From contig JAJCXL010000248.1 in NCBI GenBank assembly GCA_029263435.1, positions 1 through 7,719 on the forward strand: a DNA stretch of 7,719 bases, written 5' to 3'. This stretch comes from Acidobacteriota bacterium. Lineage in GTDB: Bacteria > Acidobacteriota > Vicinamibacteria > Marinacidobacterales > SMYC01. Below, piece after piece: positions 5,523 to 7,719 of this stretch. The notes beneath the pieces are model-generated. The model saw only the letters and a program-made list of their open reading frames with translations. It was not told the origin of the DNA and ran no database searches. The position numbers and the translations under genes are program-made. Position 1 is the stretch's first letter; every line of letters starts with the position of its first letter.

Positions 5523-7025
5523 ATGAACCCTGTTCGGATCCGCTCGCTCAATCGTCACGGCCCACGCTCAGACGGGCATTTCGTCCTCTACTGGATGACG
5601 GCGTTTCGACGCTCGAGCTGGAACCACAGCCTCGATCGCGCGGTGGCGCTCGCGGTCGAGCTCGACAAACCGCTCGTCGTGCTCGAAGCGCTCCGCGTCG
5701 GTTACGCGTGGGCGAGCGATCGATTTCATCGGTTCGTCCTCGACGGCATGGCGGACAACGAGAAGGCGTTCAGCCAAACCCCGGTCTGCTACTACCCCTA
5801 CGTCGAGCCCCATCCCGGCGCGGGCTCGGGCCTGCTCGAGTCGCTTGCGGAGCGCTCCGCGATGGTCGTGACGGATGACTTTCCCGCCTTCTTCCTCCCG
5901 CGCATGGCTCGAAGTGCGGCAGCCAAGCTGGAGACCATGGGTGTAGGGATCGAGGCGGTCGATGGTAACGGGCTCTACCCGATGCGCGCGACGGAGCGGG
6001 TTTTCACCCGCGCTTTCGATTGGCGCCGCTATCTCCAGAAGAACTTGCCGGACCACTTCGAAGACAGACCGCGCGTCTATCCCCTGCGAGGCACCAAGCT
6101 CACGCCGGCCACCGTTCCCGCCGCCGTGCAAAAGAAGTGGCCTCGGGCTTCCGAAGACTTACTCCAGGGTGATCGCTCGGCTTTGGCGGAGCTCCCCATC
6201 GATCATGGCGTCGCGGCTGTCGCGGAGCGCGGCGGTTCTGTGGGCGGCCGGAAACGATTGTCGGTCTTCGTCGACGACTCGCTGGCCGGCTATGCGGAGA
6301 AGAGAAACGATCCGGACGCGGACGGGTCCAGCGGTCTATCGGCTCATCTCCACTTCGGACACCTGTCGGCTCACGAAATCTTCTGGCGGATCGCGAACGC
6401 ACAAGGATGGTCGCCCGGCGAGCTGAGCGCGAGCACGAGCGGAAGCCGCACCGGATGGTGGGGCATGGGAGAAGGTGCCGAGGGTTTCTTGGATCAGCTC
6501 GTGACGTGGCGCGAGATTGGCTTCAACATGTGCGCTCATCGCAGCGACTACGCTCAGTACGACTCGCTTCCGGATTGGGCCAAGCAAACGCTCGCGATTC
6601 ACGGCCCCGACGAGAGGCCCTACCTCTATTCACTCGAGGCGTTCGAGGCGGCGGAGACTCACGACCCGATCTGGAACGCGGCCCAAAGGCAGCTCGTCCG
6701 AGAAGGTCGCGTGCAGAACTACTTGAGAATGCTCTGGGGGAAGAAGATCCTCCACTGGACGCGAACCCCCGAGCAGGCGCTCGAGATCATGATCGAGCTC
6801 AACAACAAGTACGCCCTCGACGGCCGAGACCCGAACTCCTATAGCGGGATTTTCTGGACCCTCGGCCGCTATGACAGGGCGTGGGGTCCCGAGCGCGAAG
6901 TGTTCGGAAAGATTCGCTACATGAGCTCCGACAACACGAAGCGCAAGCTCAAGCTGAAGAACTATCTCGACAACTATGGCGAGACCTCGGCCGGGCCGCT
7001 CTTCGACGCCGTGCGGGATCCGTGA
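5523..7025 (+). CDS. Class II-like deoxyribodipyrimidine photolyase / cryptochrome-family flavoprotein
   Basis: A 500-residue protein of typical photolyase length. The FAD-binding C-terminal half fits class II photolyases: SGLSAHLHFGHLSAHE (270-285), FLDQLVTWREIGFNMCAHR (322-340), YDSLPDWAKQTL (346-357), ETHDPIWNAAQRQLV (378-392), YLRMLWGKKILHWT (400-413), NNKYALDGRDPNSYSGIFW (427-445) and FGKIRYMS (461-468). The alpha/beta N-terminal domain (~18-150) starts with FVLYWMTAFRRSSWNHSLDR (20-39), where class II enzymes usually have a DQR-x-x-DN type segment; the match is looser there. The expected role is light-driven repair of UV-induced pyrimidine dimers using FAD, in the cytoplasm. The weaker N-terminus leaves room for a divergent substrate or a sensory role. 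The start at 5523 was chosen from GAGGG at 5510-5514 and family length. The stop overlaps the next GTG (7022-7025), so the two genes are probably coupled. Photolyases are frequent members of singlet-oxygen sigma-E regulons. Confidence 0.88.
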   Translation: MNPVRIRSLNRHGPRSDGHFVLYWMTAFRRSSWNHSLDRAVALAVELDKPLVVLEALRVGYAWASDRFHRFVLDGMADNEKAFSQTPVCYYPYVEPHPGAGSGLLESLAERSAMVVTDDFPAFFLPRMARSAAAKLETMGVGIEAVDGNGLYPMRATERVFTRAFDWRRYLQKNLPDHFEDRPRVYPLRGTKLTPATVPAAVQKKWPRASEDLLQGDRSALAELPIDHGVAAVAERGGSVGGRKRLSVFVDDSLAGYAEKRNDPDADGSSGLSAHLHFGHLSAHEIFWRIANAQGWSPGELSASTSGSRTGWWGMGEGAEGFLDQLVTWREIGFNMCAHRSDYAQYDSLPDWAKQTLAIHGPDERPYLYSLEAFEAAETHDPIWNAAQRQLVREGRVQNYLRMLWGKKILHWTRTPEQALEIMIELNNKYALDGRDPNSYSGIFWTLGRYDRAWGPEREVFGKIRYMSSDNTKRKLKLKNYLDNYGETSAGPLFDAVRDP

Positions 7026-7719
7026 ACGCCGATTCCGATGCGCTACCCGAGACGACCGACGTGCTCGTCATCGGCGCGGGGTTCGGTGGACTCGCGGCGG
7101 CGCTGAAGCTTTCGGAGCTCGGCGCGCGAGTCGTGCTCTGCGAAGCGCTCAATTATCCCGGAGGCTGCGCCAGTACCTTCACGCGCGGCGGCTACCGCTT
7201 CGAAGCGGGCGCGACGTTGTTCTCGGGCTTGGGAGTCGGCCAGCTCTTTCGTGGATGGATCGACCGCTACGACTTGGATGTCGAAGTCGATTGGCTAGAC
7301 CCGGTCGTCGAGATCCGTACCCCCGCCGGCCGATTCCTCGTGCCCGCGGAGCGCGAGAGACTGGTAGAGCTACTCTCTAACGCCCCCGGCGCACCGAAAG
7401 AAGCCGTCGTTAAGTTCTTCGAGCGCCAGCGTGCGGTCGCCGACGTCATATGGGCTCTCATGGACCGGCCTGAGCTCATCCCTCCGTTCGGCCTACGCGC
7501 GTGGTGGAGCCATACGCTTCGACTGAAGCGGTACTTACCTTTACTTCCGCTGATGGGACGCTCGCTCGACTCCGTCGTTCGGGAGCACGCCCTGGAAGAC
7601 CACGCCGCTCTCGACTTGTACCTTCGGTCGCTGTGTCAGATCACCGTGCAATGTCCTCCATCGGAGGCCGAAGCTCCATTCGCTCTCGCGACGATGGACT
7701 ACTACTTTCGAGGGACCGG
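7022..7719 (+). CDS. Phytoene desaturase/carotenoid isomerase-like FAD oxidoreductase (N-terminal part)
   Basis: The first 232 codons of a gene that runs off the window. The Rossmann FAD-binding motif VLVIGAGFGGLAAALKLSEL is at residues 14-33, followed by the ribose-binding acidic residue E41 and NYPGGCASTF (44-53), then GGYRFEAGATLFSGLG (56-71). The PGGC-(A/S)-x-x-F plus FExGATL pattern is typical of the CrtI/CrtISO/retinol-saturase family of polyene oxidoreductases. Later hydrophobic and aromatic stretches (about 143-180) agree with a substrate domain that contacts the membrane. It starts at a GTG overlapping the photolyase stop (GTGA, 7022-7025), with only a weak GGGA at 7015-7018, so coupling with the photolyase is likely. 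The substrate may be a carotenoid or an unsaturated acyl chain; context with the left operon slightly favours the latter, but this is inference. The C-terminus, which would help to decide, is missing. Confidence 0.88.
   Translation, partial: MNADSDALPETTDVLVIGAGFGGLAAALKLSELGARVVLCEALNYPGGCASTFTRGGYRFEAGATLFSGLGVGQLFRGWIDRYDLDVEVDWLDPVVEIRTPAGRFLVPAERERLVELLSNAPGAPKEAVVKFFERQRAVADVIWALMDRPELIPPFGLRAWWSHTLRLKRYLPLLPLMGRSLDSVVREHALEDHAALDLYLRSLCQITVQCPPSEAEAPFALATMDYYFRGT

Noticed and set aside
4219..5526. 435-codon plus-strand open frame opposite the lipoprotein gene, ending in an ATGA overlap with the photolyase start
   Set aside because: It is antisense to a convincing NHL-repeat gene with signal peptide and strong ribosome binding site. 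Its product is Arg/Val/Asp-rich with no recognisable domain, as expected for a mirror frame in GC-rich coding DNA. The overlap with the photolyase ATG appears fortuitous.
5503..5526. Seven-codon mini-ORF (MRRGPYA) ending in the photolyase ATGA, as a possible leader peptide
   Set aside because: The only purine run (AAGGA, 5498-5502) touches its ATG with no spacer, so initiation is unlikely. It has no repeated or regulatory-looking codons.

Overview
The window is 7.7 kb of GC-rich (roughly 60% by eye), gene-dense bacterial DNA with short gaps and many overlapping start/stop codons. It carries eight protein genes, two of them cut by the window ends. I see no rRNA, tRNA, CRISPR, insertion sequence or phage signal. 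A lipoprotein signal peptide and the gene families present point to a Gram-negative bacterium, perhaps a proteobacterium or a myxobacterium-like lineage. Nothing here fixes the taxon.

Left block (2-4206, plus strand): five genes joined by four ATGA overlaps. They are the C-terminus of a COG2907-type FAD oxidoreductase, a DUF1365 protein, a cyclopropane-fatty-acid-synthase-like SAM methyltransferase, a DUF2878 membrane protein, and an atypical SDR fused to a DUF2867 domain. The layout strongly suggests one translationally coupled operon. The gene content suggests chemical modification of membrane acyl chains: a methyltransferase that acts on unsaturated phospholipid acyl chains, a flavin oxidoreductase, an NAD(P)-binding reductase and a membrane partner.

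Middle (4228-5397, minus strand): a secreted, probably lipid-anchored NHL-repeat beta-propeller, convergent with the left operon (21 bp gap). Its start is well defined by a strong Shine-Dalgarno, and its signal peptide contains a small internal duplication.

Right block (5523-7719, plus strand): a class II-like photolyase/cryptochrome-family flavoprotein, and a phytoene-desaturase/carotenoid-isomerase-like FAD oxidoreductase starting in a GTGA overlap with it. The 125 bp between the lipoprotein and the photolyase (5398-5522) is the only sizeable intergenic stretch and should hold two divergent promoters.

Together the genes look like a light/oxidative-stress and lipid-remodelling locus. From memory, similar sets (photolyase, CFA-like methyltransferase, flavin oxidoreductase, DUF1365, SDR) occur in ECF sigma-E/ChrR singlet-oxygen regulons of alpha- and gammaproteobacteria, and related genes make methylated furan fatty acids in Rhodobacter. 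Assigning this locus to such a pathway is inference: no sigma/anti-sigma gene or clear ECF promoter lies in the window. The CFA-like enzyme also carries substitutions at positions that bind bicarbonate in true cyclopropane synthases, so a product other than a cyclopropane is plausible.
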